A DNA stretch of 64,000 bases. It comes from Bidens hawaiensis (Eukaryota > Streptophyta > Magnoliopsida > Asterales > Asteraceae). Under the pieces are notes generated by a model. The model did not search any database and was not told the origin of the DNA. It saw only the letters and a list, made by a program, of their open reading frames with translations. A program made the position numbers and the translations under genes. The stretch spans positions 1 to 64,000 of the forward strand of contig JAIQDT010007646.1 in NCBI GenBank assembly GCA_021521415.1. Reading direction: 5' to 3'. Below, piece by piece: positions 1 through 11,300 of the stretch (positions within the stretch are counted from its first letter, which is position 1; the number at the start of each line of letters is the position of its first letter).

Positions 1-1018
1 TTTGCATCAGTACGCATCCTAAACCTTTACGAGATGCGTCACAATATACCACCAATTCATCAGTTCCATCTGGAAGGCTTAATATTGGAGCCTCACATAA
101 CCTCTGTTTTAACGTTTGGAAGGCCATTTCTTGTTCTTCTCCCCATTCATACGCTCGATCTTTTTGAGTTAGGAGGGTTAGAGGTTGGGCAATACTTGAA
201 AAGTTTTCAATGAATCTTCTATAATACCCGGCTAGTCCTAAGAATTGACGAATTTCTCTTGGTGACTTAGGCACTTGCCAATTTTTAATGGCCTCAATTT
301 TACTTGGGTCTACTTGGATCCCTTGTTGATTCACAATGTGTCCCAAAAACTGTACTTCTTGTAGCCAAAATTCACATTTGGACAACTTTGCGTATTACTT
401 CTCTTGCCTCAATAATTCTAAGATTTCCCGCAAATGTTGTTCGCGTTCCTCCTTACTTCTCGAATATATCAAAATGTCATTGATAAACATTATCATGAAC
501 TTGTCAAGGTAAGGTTTGCAAACTCGGTTCATGAGGTCCATAAACACTGCAGGTGCATTTGTCAACCCAAACGGCATAACCAAAAATTCATAGTGACCAT
601 ACCGAGTTCGGAAAGTTGTTTTTGGTACATCTTCTTCCTGAATTCTTACTTGATGATAACCAGATCTAAGATCAATTTTTGAAAAATAATTCGCACCCTG
701 GAGCTGATCAAACAAGTCATCAATACAAGGTAAGGGGTATCTATTCTTTATAGTCACTTTATTCAATTCCCGGTAATCAATACACATTCGAAAACTCCCA
801 TCTTTCTTCTTTACAAATAACGCTGGTGCTCCCCACGGTGAGTAACTAGTGCGGATAAAACCCCTGTCCAGTAATTCTTGTAACTGGTTGGATAGTTCTT
901 GCATTTCAGAAGGTGCAAGTCGATAAGGTGCCTTAGCAATGGGTGCTGCTCCCGGTATCAAGTCAATACGGAATTCAACTTGTCGGGTCGGTGGTTAACC
1001 AGGCAACTCATCGGGGAA
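1..1018 (-). pseudogene. G1 pol: reverse transcriptase and start of RNase H (broken)
   Basis: Copies element RNA into DNA in the virus-like particle. The open stretch 961-395 holds the RT fingers and palm: [27 protein letters not shown] and [12 protein letters not shown]. The active-site box reads F-I-N-D (476-487), so the first catalytic aspartate is asparagine (codon 479-481), which should abolish polymerase activity. A stop near 392-394 interrupts the frame. The protein then continues to base 1 through the RT connection into RNase H ([20 protein letters not shown] near the window edge). Upstream, a stop lies in the linker at about 996 and the frame differs from the gag-protease frame. This is a decayed copy. 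Confidence 0.9.
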
Positions 1019-2990
1019 TACATCTGAATATTGGGATGTCTTCTATTCGTTTTTCCTCGGGTTCCTTAATTGTTAAACTTTCCAAGTATAAAGTACAACT
1101 TTGGCGTAAATATCTCAATGCCTTAACTTGAGATACGAGAGGCAGTACCATACCAGATTTCTCACCTTGAACAATCATCGCCTCATCATTCGAAAGAGGT
1201 ATCCTAACGGTCTTATCCTTACAGGCAATTTCAGCTTTATACTTAGATAGCCAGTCCATACCGACTATAACATCGAAACTTCCCAATTCCACTGGAAGTA
1301 AATCAATAAGGAATGGGTGGTCGTTTAGGATAAGGGAACAGTTTCGGACTATTCGGTTAACAAGTATAGACTTACCGTTAGCGAGTTCTATAGTATATGG
1401 TTTTGTTAGTTCACTAACCGGCATATTTTCTAAAGGTAAGAAGTTAACAGATACGAAACTCCTATCGGCACCCGTATCAAACAAAACTGAAGCATACTGA
1501 CCCGAAACTAAGAATGTACCTGTCACCACATTCGGATCATGACGCGCTTCACCCGGTCCTAATACAAACGCGTGTCCCCTAGCTGCGTTGGAGGTTGATG
1601 CTTGTGCTTGGTTTTGCCTTCTCGCTACACCCTGGTTCAGATTGGGGCAGTATCTCCGAAAGTGTTCCGTACTGCCACATTCATAGCAGGCATGGAGGTT
1701 CATGGTAGGTGGGGTTTGTTGGTTGAGTTGTGGGCGGGTTGGTTGAGGTCGAGGTAGTTGAGTTGATTGCGGTGGACGGTTAACAGTGTTGGTGGGGGTT
1801 CTACAGTTAGGGGCATAGTGTCCCGTTCTTCCACGTTTCTGACAAATGATCGGTTTGCAATCACCCACATGATGAAAGTTACATCTTCTGCACTTCGGTA
1901 ACGTCCCTTTGTAGGTCTCTTGTTTTACATTAGAACTGGTCATGACATAACTTCGGGTATTCGGACGGGCCCGCTTGTTTTGAGGGTTTCCTTGCATTCT
2001 TGTCCCATAATCAGTTCGTTTTAAAATTGTTGTTTCACCTGGCATCCTTATCACTCCACTCCTCATCAGATCAAAAGTAACGACACCTGCTTGAGATACA
2101 GCACTTTCTAATGTTGGGTGGGCTACTGAATTCACTATACTTCTCACAGCAGGGGTCAGTCCCCAGATTTATTGTTCAATTCGCTTCGCTTCCGGTGTAA
2201 CTAACCACGGAACTAAGCGGGATAGTTCGTTAAAATGATTCGTGTATCCCACATGGTCCACTCCTTTCATTTCCAGATTCCATAACTCGTGTTCCAACCT
2301 TTGAATCTCATTTTTAGGACAAAAATGCTCTAGCATGAGGGTTTTTAATTCAGTCCATGACATACGATTAATAGCATCTTGTCCCCTTATTTGGACTACC
2401 GTATTCCACCACATCAGCGCTTGGTCTAGAAACATACTGGTAGCAAATTTGACCACGCGGTTCGGTGGACACTCACTGATATTAATTACTGATTCGGTCT
2501 TTTCTATCCATTCGGCCAGCCTGCTAGGTCCTTCAATACCCTTAAACTCAATCGGTTTACATGATGTAAATTGTTTATATGAGTACTCCTGACGTGGGGG
2601 TTCTCGGTTATTATTGTTATTATCGGTATTGGTCCGAGTATTATCATTATTAGTTGTGTTAACAACCGGTACAGGGTTTGGGTTCGGGATATTATCAGGG
2701 TGCACAATAGGTTCTGGGTTCCCAGTGACATTCATAGTTGGGCGAGTGTTATTATTATTTATGACATTATCAGTATTCACCGGGGTAGTAACACCCGGGG
2801 CTACATTAGTGTCCGGCGGAGGTGTATTAAGAGTGGCCGTGGTGGTGCTCGTAGGTTGATTAACAGTATTGTTAGCACGTATGCCTGCAGTGACTTGTGC
2901 TACAATTGTTGCTATCACTGCTTGTAGTTGACGAGCAATCATTGCGGCCACTTCCGCCTCAGACAAAGGGTTTGCTTTCTTCGGGGCCAT
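1008..2990 (-). pseudogene. G1 gag-protease polyprotein with one nonsense codon
   Basis: Gag builds the capsid and protease matures it. One frame runs from ATG at 2990 to 1008, broken by a TAA at 2169-2171 between the capsid domain and the zinc knuckles. Order: a low-complexity N/T/P-rich N-terminus, a retrotransposon gag domain ending near 2171, then zinc knuckles. The last knuckle, CYECGSTEHFRRYC, is an intact C-x2-C-x4-H-x4-C. An earlier one has its second cysteine replaced (CQKRGRTGHYAPNC). The protease active site is VLFDTGADRSF, followed by FDVIVGMDWLSKY. The frame ends at 1008 and RT continues in another frame, so a frameshift separates the two. Confidence 0.9.
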
Positions 2991-3347
2991 TCTAAAAAAT
3001 AATCAATTATATAATAATCAATATCATTTCACTATGACCAACACAACTTTACGATATTACAATTTCACAACACACAACTAAGCCAAAGAAAACACATTTG
3101 TATTAATTATAATCATTACTGTACATATACATCCAAAATTAGCGCATATGCTTAACCTGGTATAGGCCAGCGCTTGTATATGCGTATCAAAATTTGTCAC
3201 TAAGTGACATGTAGACTTAACCCGATAAGGGTCAGTGCTTGAAATAGTATTAAACCACAAACAACTCCCAAGTCAGCCCAACACGCTGTAATAAAATGCT
3301 GCTTGGGATATCAAAAGACTATATACATAAGGCTATACTACTATGTC
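2991..3347 (-). other. G1 untranslated stretch between the extra ORF and gag
   Basis: No open frame longer than about 60 codons and no domain. The sequence is AT-rich leader. It contains two copies of a short similar unit (CCTGGTATAGGCCAGCGCTTG-like near 3157 and CCCGATAAGGGTCAGTGCTTG-like near 3221, read on plus), each close to a string of tatg/cata. A translation signal for gag is not obvious. Confidence 0.5.
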
Positions 3348-3497
3348 CTATCCATTCTTTGTAACATGAAGCCACAACCAAACAACAGCAGCCACTAGGG
3401 CTGCATTAACCGCTAAACATACTCCTAGTAGTATCATTGCCCGATCCTGACGCCCGTGGCTGTGAGCACTGGATCTTCGCACAATTCTGATTTCTTG
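3348..3497 (-). other. Hydrophobic tail segment in frame after the UAG of the G1 extra ORF
   Basis: Directly downstream of the amber codon at 3498-3500, the same frame stays open for 49 further codons to a TAG at 3348-3350. It encodes a basic stretch (RIVRRSSAHSHGRQDR) and then about 25 apolar residues including GVCLAVNAALVAAVVW, ending WLWLHVTKNG. This looks like a single membrane-spanning helix with a positively charged N-side, as in tail-anchored or single-pass proteins. Either the UAG is a decay mutation in a longer ORF or it is read through. Confidence 0.6.
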
Positions 3498-4094
3498 CTA
3501 CATGTACCACATGTGATCTTGCATATCATGTCTATGCTGGTTTAGGTTATTAATCGAATGTGATTGTTCTAAAAGCTGATCAGTCGCTAAACCCAACCAT
3601 GCTGAATCAGAATGACGAGGTGGCTCGGGTACCGGGGCGGGTAAACCCCAAGTAGGAATAGGTATCTCAGTGACCTGGACACGTGATGTTTCTACCCTAT
3701 GGTACGTAGATCGAGGTGGGGGAGAGGTGTGCTCAGGTGGGCGCACTGAAATACGAGCGGTCTGACGGTTTCTAATAGTGGGTGGGGGTACTGGTGTATG
3801 CTGTACGGGTGGAGTAGGGGATCTGGGTGCTCTAATCGGTGAATGATAAGCACTAGTAGCTCCCTGTCTTACAACATTCCTAGGGGATTCCCTAGGGGGA
3901 TAGGTATCACAACGGTAACCCGATAAGTCGGGTTGACCTGAGGGTACCTCGTGGGGAATTACCGCATCGGAACCTTCTTCCATTTCCTCTAATTCCTCCC
4001 TCGTTTCCTCCCCTGGATCCTCCTCCTCCTCCTCAGACCATGTTGGTAGGGTATTAGATAAACGATCAGTAGATCTTGACATATTCCTGCACAA
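3498..4094 (-). CDS. Extra ORF between LTR and gag of G1, unknown function
   Basis: A 198-codon frame on the element's sense strand, about 350 bases after the primer site and 500 bases before gag. I do not recognise it. The N-terminus (from Met 4094 or Met 4082) carries an acidic block (SEEEEEDPGEETREELEEM). The middle is rich in proline, arginine and serine (RAPRSPTPPVQHTPVPPPTI). The C-terminal part is polar with a weak heptad look (QLLEQSHSINNLNQHRHDM). It ends at UAG, after which the frame continues into a membrane helix. Env-like ORFs of plant Athila and SIRE elements lie after pol, not before gag. Ogre elements do have a pre-gag ORF, of unknown role. Coding status is inferred from length, position and composition. 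Confidence 0.55.
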   Translation of the reverse strand: MCRNMSRSTDRLSNTLPTWSEEEEEDPGEETREELEEMEEGSDAVIPHEVPSGQPDLSGYRCDTYPPRESPRNVVRQGATSAYHSPIRAPRSPTPPVQHTPVPPPTIRNRQTARISVRPPEHTSPPPRSTYHRVETSRVQVTEIPIPTWGLPAPVPEPPRHSDSAWLGLATDQLLEQSHSINNLNQHRHDMQDHMWYM

Positions 4095-4448
4095 TGGTTA
4101 GTAATAAGAATAATATCCTACTATATTAATCATAGTAAAATACAGGCAGGTATTTATATACATAAGCACAAATAATCGTTTATATACACAGATATCTATT
4201 TATTATTAAATTTTATACACTTATGTTGCTATTTTTACCTATTCGATTGTTTATCGACTTCTTCTCGAATTTCCTCGTACATACAAGTCCGTTATTACGT
4301 TCCGGACCATAATAACCCACTTGTCCATTCGCATTCATCACGAGAATCATTAGTGTATATTATTTAATATTATTTTATTCCCAGAGTTAATCGAGCCTAC
4401 GGTCATCTTAGGGTATCCTAAGGGACATCCTAATTCTTTATAACCAAT
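4095..4448 (-). other. G1 5' untranslated leader
   Basis: AT-rich sequence between the primer site and the extra ORF. No ORF, repeat or known motif was recognised. Confidence 0.5.
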
Positions 4449-4463
4449 GGCTCTCATACCAAC
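4449..4463 (-). other. G1 primer binding site (initiator Met tRNA)
   Basis: The minus strand reads TTGGTATGAGAGCC, matching the plant iMet site TGGTATCAGAGCC with one mismatch. It lies three bases from the LTR edge at 4467 and fixes element orientation. Confidence 0.85.
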
Positions 4464-4466
4464 TTC

Positions 4467-7400
4467 TGTCACACCCCGACTAGGTAGTTGCGGAAGCGTA
4501 ATACGCGAATGTAACATATAACACTGGTATCAACAACATTGTTTATAAAAAAATTCACAAACTAATTTACATCTTATTACATGGGTTGGTACTATGTTTA
4601 CAATTAGATGAGAATCACATAACCGGTTTACGAGCTTTTTATTTAATATTATATATCTGCGTCTATTCATAGCTGTTCAACTCTCCTTCTAACACCAAGC
4701 ATGTAAGCAATTCATTCCACTTTCGCTTTACCTGAAAAGCATGTTAAAACGGGTCAACTACGTCTAGTTGGTGAGTTTCAAGTTTCACGAGTTTCAACGA
4801 AATCAGTATACGAGTTCGTAAATTTTACAGTGTGTATGTATATATGTATGTGTATGATGTATTATACTAAGCCACACGTGAAATAGAAACGAGCTAAAAC
4901 ACATGGCCACCCCTGCCCATGCACTCCCGTTGGCATTTAACAGCCACTTTGCCCCAAGTATGCACTATGTCTAACACCACATAGCAGTATGTAATAAGTT
5001 TAAATGACAATGTGCAACTGGGTTAACATGTTCCGGCATACCCCACCGGCTCTATCAGTTGGGTTCGTCAAACCGATAGTACTATCCACACGTCACCGGC
5101 ACGAAGTTAATCACTTGTGTTTGTGGGGACTTGTCAAGTGTTAGTACTTAGATAATCCACATCATCACACGTTTTCAAGTATATAGGTATATGTAAACAT
5201 GCTTTTCACCCCAAAAGTTCGTAAAACAGTTTAGAAAGTGGGGGTCGTGAAACTCACCTTATCGTAGTTCGCACGGAAATTACGTATCAATAAGTCTGGT
5301 GCCTCGCTTATAGCCTGATTCCTATAAACGGTATCGTATCGTTAATACTAGTACAGTGTTCAAGCTAAGTCGGGCTGTATAGATAATATGGGTATAGCTG
5401 TTTGGCCCAGAGCATGACCATAGTCTTAGATTGTGACGTTGTATACTATGAAATGTTAAAAACTGGATTTGGCTCAGTTTCACCGTTTCCCGAGCCTAGC
5501 CAAGTTGGTTGTTTATACGTTTTGGGATTAGGTAAGATCACATAAACTTAAGTAAATATATTGATTGATAAAATGATTTGATTTATTAAAGAATTTTAAG
5601 GTTTCGGTATCTGGTTTGATCGCAGGGTTCGCTTCCGTTTTCACACGGGTTTGATTATACAAAACGCGCACAATCCACCCGAATTGTCCGGAATTCTCGT
5701 AAAAAGTTCTTTTTTATCAATATCATTCAAAAATATGATATTTGAACACTTTTGATATTTTGACATACTAGTCAGTCCGTTAAACACAAAACTGCCGGTT
5801 TCGTTAAAACAATTATAATCTAAATCTTTGATTAATCATAACAAAATATTTACTTATATATAAACTATGTAAAGTTTTGTAAAAATACATTAAGACATGG
5901 AGAATTTAATAAAAATATTTTCAGAAATTTTATGATTAATTATTTATTTATAAAAATTCATTTAATAGGTTAAAATCGTGTAATAAATGGCCTGTTTATA
6001 TCAAACGACCTCCGAAAAATCCGATAATTTTTACAAATGGACTCAATTTTATTACATAGCCCCTGCAAAATCTCCAGAACCTAAATCTTTTGACAAAATG
6101 CCTTTTTGTTCGTTTTTCGGCTGTTAAAATTCGATTAAACCATAATTGCACAAACCATACTTAGGCATTTCCAATGATCCCCAAACTTTACCAGTGATCT
6201 TACCATCACATATTAAACTCCAAATCCAAGTTTCATAATGTTTCAATATGTTTAGCTGGTTTTCCCAAATAAACGCTCATAAACGGAAATCAATTCACCA
6301 AATATTCTCCGTTTATTGAAAAATTACCAAATTTGAACAGGGACTCATTTATATGATCACTAATGTCTTTGAAAATTTTCACAAGCTAATAACAAGCACG
6401 TCACAACCTAATACTAAACAGCCCTTAAACGAGTGTTACGGGTTTACCTTGTCGGTTTTCAATGAGTTTTGCTAGCTTAAACGACTCTCCGGGTCTCGGG
6501 TTGCAAACTCAGTGTATCTACATATCATATAACATCAAACCAAGCATAAATCATCCATGTAACAGCCTTGTTAATTAGGGTTTCGATTTTGGGTTCAAAC
6601 CGAACTTTCTAACCGTAAAAACGTTGTATTCATGTTCTAATCCGCGTTTTTGACCAAAAAAGTATATGTTCCTGGTTTGTAAACATGTTTAACATCAAAA
6701 CATGGTTTTACTTGATTTTTAGGGTTTTTGGATGGTTAAACATGTTTAAAACTAATCAAGGATTAATTTTTCATTGTTAAACTATGTTAATCATGGTTAA
6801 AAATCAAGGAAAATCACTATTTACCTTAGGGTTTTGATGAAGCTTGGTGAAGAAGAGAGTGTGTTCTGCTGATTTATGGAAAAATTTTTGTAAATATCTT
6901 CTTAATATTAACATATATATTATATAGTAAAGGGTTGGGCCTTCCCCCTTAGTTGCGGCCGCAAGCTTATAGGGGCCCATTGGGCCTCTTTTTGGCCCAA
7001 TGGTGCCTAGGTTTTCGTGCCACGCGTAAAATTCGGTCCAAAATTTAGTTCGGGTTCAGTTTTTCGCAAGAAAACTAGTTCGAGTGCGAAACCAGCGCGA
7101 AAATGAGTGTTTTTCAGCTTCTTTTTGTAAAATAAGAAAAACGTACTGACTCGTTGTAAAATTCCAAAATATTTTCACGGATTGCTTAGAACATGTCATA
7201 TAAGTGTTTTATAAATCTTTTTCGGCTTAACGAATGCTACAATGCTCGTTTTGATATTAACGATTGCGTTTAAGCTTATAGCGTATCGATAAACGAAACC
7301 TTTTTCGTTTAAAGAGTTTTAAACGTACTGGGGCCTAAATATCAATATGTTAGCCTCTATAACATATATATAACTTGTATATGACCCCTCAGTATGTATA

Positions 7401-7514
7401 CGGGTCATAATTAGTATCGGTCGGTTACTCGTTTAAGCACTACGAATTAACCGATTTATCGTTTACTTGCTACGTAGTGAATATAGTATACCTCGTTTTG
7501 TCACGAATGTCACA
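4467..7514 (-). repeat. G1 5' LTR (about 3.05 kb)
   Basis: On the minus strand the LTR opens with TGTGACATTCGTGACAAAAC (7514 downward) and closes with GGGGTGTGACA (to 4467), giving TG...CA ends. The right edge is set by the abrupt return of E1 LTR sequence at 7515; the left edge by the primer site. It is AT-rich and has no open frame of note. Its 3-kb size suits Tekay/Del-type elements. The partner LTR is outside the window. Confidence 0.85.
6907..6927 (-). promoter_or_regulatory. G1 LTR TATA box
   Basis: The minus strand reads ACTATATAATATATATGTTA, the strongest TATA-like run in the LTR, about 590 bases from the U3 start. Transcription would start roughly 30 bases below 6907. Inferred from composition only. 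Confidence 0.45.
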
Positions 7515-8028
7515 GTACACAACATACTCGGAGAATGAAGACTGTTGTAAAGCCTACCCGGAAGACTTGTTTTACTCATAGATTATTTTGAATATGTAAT
7601 TTGAATATGTATTATTGTATTTAGGGTTTCTAGAAGGAATGACAGCTGTCATAGGGTGGCAGGTCTATAAATAGAATGTTTTAGGGCACACCGCCTAAGG
7701 CAGACAGACACATTAATTAAGAAAGATATTGTGTGACGACTGTCTTAGTATTGTACGGATAAACCTTCATTCAAGAAACCCTAAATCGATTATCCAATTT
7801 GTATGATTGATATTATATAAAAGGAAATCTTTTGAGTGAATCTTGTTCTTGTTGGTTACCTTTTGAATATTGATTAAGCAACCGTATGTTTGTTATTGAT
7901 TCCGCCTTTAAAAAACGGTAATCTTACTAAATATAGCAACCCGTCATTTAACTCCCTTGTCGACACATTTATTTGTGTGAGTTATGACATGATTTAAGTA
8001 AGTTCCAGCTGAAATCGGGGACCTGGCA
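7515..8028 (+). repeat. E1 5' LTR, 3' part (rest displaced by G1)
   Basis: Aligns base for base, with few differences, to 22273-22761 of the 3' LTR. Ends ...GGGGACCTGGCA just before the primer site; a sister LTR ends GGGGACCTGACA at 33378. The missing 5' part should lie beyond G1, left of the window. Confidence 0.88.
7665..7674 (+). promoter_or_regulatory. E1 5' LTR TATA box
   Basis: CTATAAATAG, conserved at the same place in the E1 3' LTR (22425-22434), the E3 LTR (34173-34182) and, as CTATAAAAGG, in the solo LTR (33005-33014). Confidence 0.8.
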
Positions 8029-8030
8029 AG

Positions 8031-8043
8031 TGGTATTAGAGCC
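8031..8043 (+). other. E1 primer binding site (iMet tRNA)
   Basis: TGGTATTAGAGCC: the iMet site with one mismatch, two bases after the LTR end. Confidence 0.85.
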
Positions 8044-8336
8044 TGGTTACTGCTATTTTGGAAAGATTCTTGTTGCTGATTGAAGATTTGAAGAAAGATG
8101 ACATAAGCAGACCACTGTTCCATTGATTTGTGACGTCAGCAGCTATGTTTTTCATTTATCTTCCAGATCTACAATCTACCGGTATTTTCTCTTCCTTATT
8201 TCAATTAAAGCTTTAATCTTTATATTTAAAACTTGTTCTAATCACATCTGACACATCAGATCTGAACAATCTGTTATCAGATCTGATTATTTTGAAACTC
8301 TGTCTTTACAAAGAAACTGATTTTTGATTTCTCAAA
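8044..8336 (+). other. E1 leader between primer site and gag
   Basis: About 290 bases, untranslated. It is clearly related to the E3 leader (34559-34885): both carry TTTCTTCTTTCTTCCAGATC-type CT-rich text and end CAAAATGTCTGG or AAAAAATGTCTGG at the gag start. No other motif seen. Confidence 0.6.
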
Positions 8337-11300
8337 ATGTCTGGATATGAGGAACAAGAGGTGTCTACTAACAAGATACCAAGATTGTATGGACAGGAAA
8401 ACTTTACCAAGTAGAAAGTACTCTTTGAAGCAGCCATATGCTACAATGATGTTGATATGTGGAGCTCCATCAAGAATGGTCCACAAGTTGCTGTTGAGGA
8501 AGGTGCAAACACAGCTGCAACTGCTGCTGTAAGAGAAAGAATGAGAAAGGTGGATGACAAGGCCTTTGCTATGATTAAGCTAGGATTGTCTTGGGAGATT
8601 TTAACCAATGTGGCACATCACACAACTGCCAAGCAAATGTATGATGCCATCCTTGAGATGTATGAAGGGAATACTGAGTTGAATAACATAAAGAAGCAAA
8701 GATTGAAGCAACAGTTGGAAAGGTTCAAGTATAAGGAGGGAGAAAGGTTAAAATCAATACTAGCACGTTTTCTAGCTATTGTGAATGAGTTGAGGACAAC
8801 TGATTATTTCATGACCGACATTGATTTAAATACAAAGTTAGTCAACTCAATGCCAAAGGAATGGTATACTGCTAGCAAGTTCATCCTTCAGAAACATAAT
8901 TTCAATGACTTGAAATTGGATGATGTAGTATGCTTCCTTCAGGCTACAGAATTGGAGATGATAGAGAATGAAATGATTAATGAATAAAGACCCTGCTTCA
9001 ATGTTTCAAATGCATTGATTGCACCCATGAGAAGTTTGACTACCAAGAACCAACAGCAAATTCCCATTATTAAAGAACCAGTTGAGCATAATGCTGATAC
9101 TCCAAAGTCTTTCATTGGTGGTAGCACAAGTAATCAACGAAATCAGCAGAGGTTCAATGTGCAATTGATTGATGATACTGATACTGCCTCAATGGCAAGT
9201 GGGAATGTACCTCACTCTAGTGGTGGAAATGGTCAAGGCAATGAAACACAGGCCTTGCTGTCTATGTTTACTAAGTCATATAATCCATTTGTTGCAAAGA
9301 ACTTAATTCACACAAGTGTAGTACAAGATGATCTTGAGCAAATAGATGCAGATGATTTAGAAGACATGGATTTGAAATGACAAGCTACCATGTTAGCTTT
9401 GAGAAGTAGAAGGCTGTTTAACAGAACTGGTAGGTCTCTGGTCCTAATCAAAGGATTGGATTTGACAAGTCAAAGGCAATATGCTACAATTGCTAATAGC
9501 CAGGACATTTTGCTAGAGAGTGCAATCAACCCAGAAACTATCAGATGAATCAGTTCCAGAATCAATAGCCAAGAGGTCAGCAGCAATACCAACAAAATCA
9601 GCCAAGATTCAACAACAACAACTTCAATCCCAACAACAATTACAATCCCAACTTCAACAACTTTCAGCCTCAAATGAACAATCAACATCAAAGTATGAAA
9701 CAGAATCAAGGGTTTCAAATGAAAACAATCAAAACCTTCAAGCAGTTCAAAATATTCCAAACAACACTGTTCCAGCCAACCAAAATCAACCAAGAAATCA
9801 AGGAAATGTGGCAGTGACTACACAACATGAAGGAAATTTTGATTGGAGCAATCATGAAGAGGACATTGCAGATGATATCAAGAAAGCAAATGTGGCATTC
9901 ATGCCATAATTGAAAAAGAAACTGGATCATTATCTCAGGTACACTCTGCTCCTACTGTTGATTTAAATGATCTTATCAATGAATTGAAAACAAAAGTAGG
10001 CAAGCTGGAAAGTGAGTGTTTTAGGAAACAAAGTATCATCAATGGGTATGAGGCTAGTGAGCTGATCAGTGAAGAAAAGATTAAAAGCCTAGAAGATGAC
10101 TGCATGATCAGTGACAGAACTCAATCCAGATACATCACTGAGATAGATGGATTAAAGAAGATGTTAGTTGAAGAAAAGGTGCAGAATACAAAACTGAAGG
10201 TTGAAACTGAATTTTTAAAGATTTTGGTGTCAACAGGTAACATATGTGGTATTCTGAACCAAGTAAAGGAACAAGAGAAATACAAAGCAGTTCCACCTCC
10301 ATTCAACAACAACTTCATGCCAAAAGTTGACAAAGAGAAAAGAGATGCATATTTACAACTATTCAGAGATGTCTTTCAAGACAAAGAAGAATTTGTTAAT
10401 TTGTACAATAAGGTAGAAGTTAATGAAGAAGGAGAGTTTGTGGTCAAGGAAGAAGGAAAAGAAGATAAGTCAATTGGAGTTCAAGTCTCTGAGGATGACT
10501 TTGATCCTGTTGAATTGGATCAAGATTAGTTAAGTGATCTATGTGATTAAATCACTGATGAAGAAATCAAAGCTGCTGAAAGAGGAAGAAAATACAAGAA
10601 ACTAGAATCAGTTGATAAACTTCCAAAGTATCCACCAGTCACACCAAGAATGAAGAAACAAAATGATAAAATGAAAAGAGAACATGTTTCTTTTGACGTT
10701 TATGAAAGGAAGAAGATAAGCAACAATGCAGTCAAGCCACCAAGCAAGGCTGTATTGGAAAGGATAAAACAAAACAAAAGGAAGATGGTGACTGAAGAAG
10801 TTGATACAGAAAATTTTATCCCAGTTTATCCAATCTTTTCTAGTCATGAGGTGTTGGATGTTGGAGAAGTAGAAACTATGGAAGATTATGAGAAGAGAAA
10901 GTCAAGGGTTAGAGAAAGTAGTGATAAAGAACCTATGATTATGGAGAAAGTTATCTTTGTCAAAAGCAAACTTGAAAGACAAGACATTAAGATTGAAGAG
11001 TTTGTGCCATTCTCAATTAACTTTGATAGTTTAAAGAATCAGAAGACTCTAAGAGTCAAGTCACCTAAGCCAAGTGAAAGATTCAAGAAACCAAAAGAAC
11101 ATGAAATATTCAAACGCAAGGAATGGTGCAAGAAGTGTGATGAATATGGTCACCACACAGACTCATGCAATGAAAGATTGAAATTTCAACCATTTCATGT
11201 CCCAGATGGAACAAAGTATGGCCAAGACATTGTCCTGTACAAACAGAAGTATGATGTATATCTAGGAAAAGGAAAAGTGTGTGGAAATGAAACCATGTAC

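Larger units (their letters stand above)
1..7514 (-). mobile_element. G1: Ty3/gypsy LTR retrotransposon (chromovirus/Tekay-like), 5' half
   Basis: Reading on the minus strand, the order is a 3-kb 5' LTR (7514-4467), an iMet-type primer site, an extra ORF, gag-protease, then reverse transcriptase/RNase H, which runs off the window at base 1. This gag-PR-RT order and the long LTR fit plant Ty3 elements of the Del/Tekay type. The integrase and any chromodomain lie outside, so the lineage is inferred. It is inserted in the 5' LTR of copia element E1: E1 sequence resumes at 7515 and matches the E1 3' LTR from about 22273. The base run gtaca (7515-7519) is the probable target duplication; its partner lies left of the window. 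Confidence 0.88.

Noticed and set aside
4467..7514. Host gene or promoter in the long AT-rich stretch
   Set aside because: TG...CA ends, an adjacent primer site and interruption of the E1 LTR show that it is a long LTR; no coding potential.
9520..9700. Poly-Gln reading of the E1 gag tract
   Set aside because: E3 shows that the native frame is the Asn-rich one; the Gln frame is a shifted reading that rejoins the native frame only later.
9470..9793. Val/Leu-rich minus-strand frame in E1 gag
   Set aside because: Antisense shadow of the Asn/Gln-rich tract; the analogous frame in E3 (35978-36313) arises the same way.
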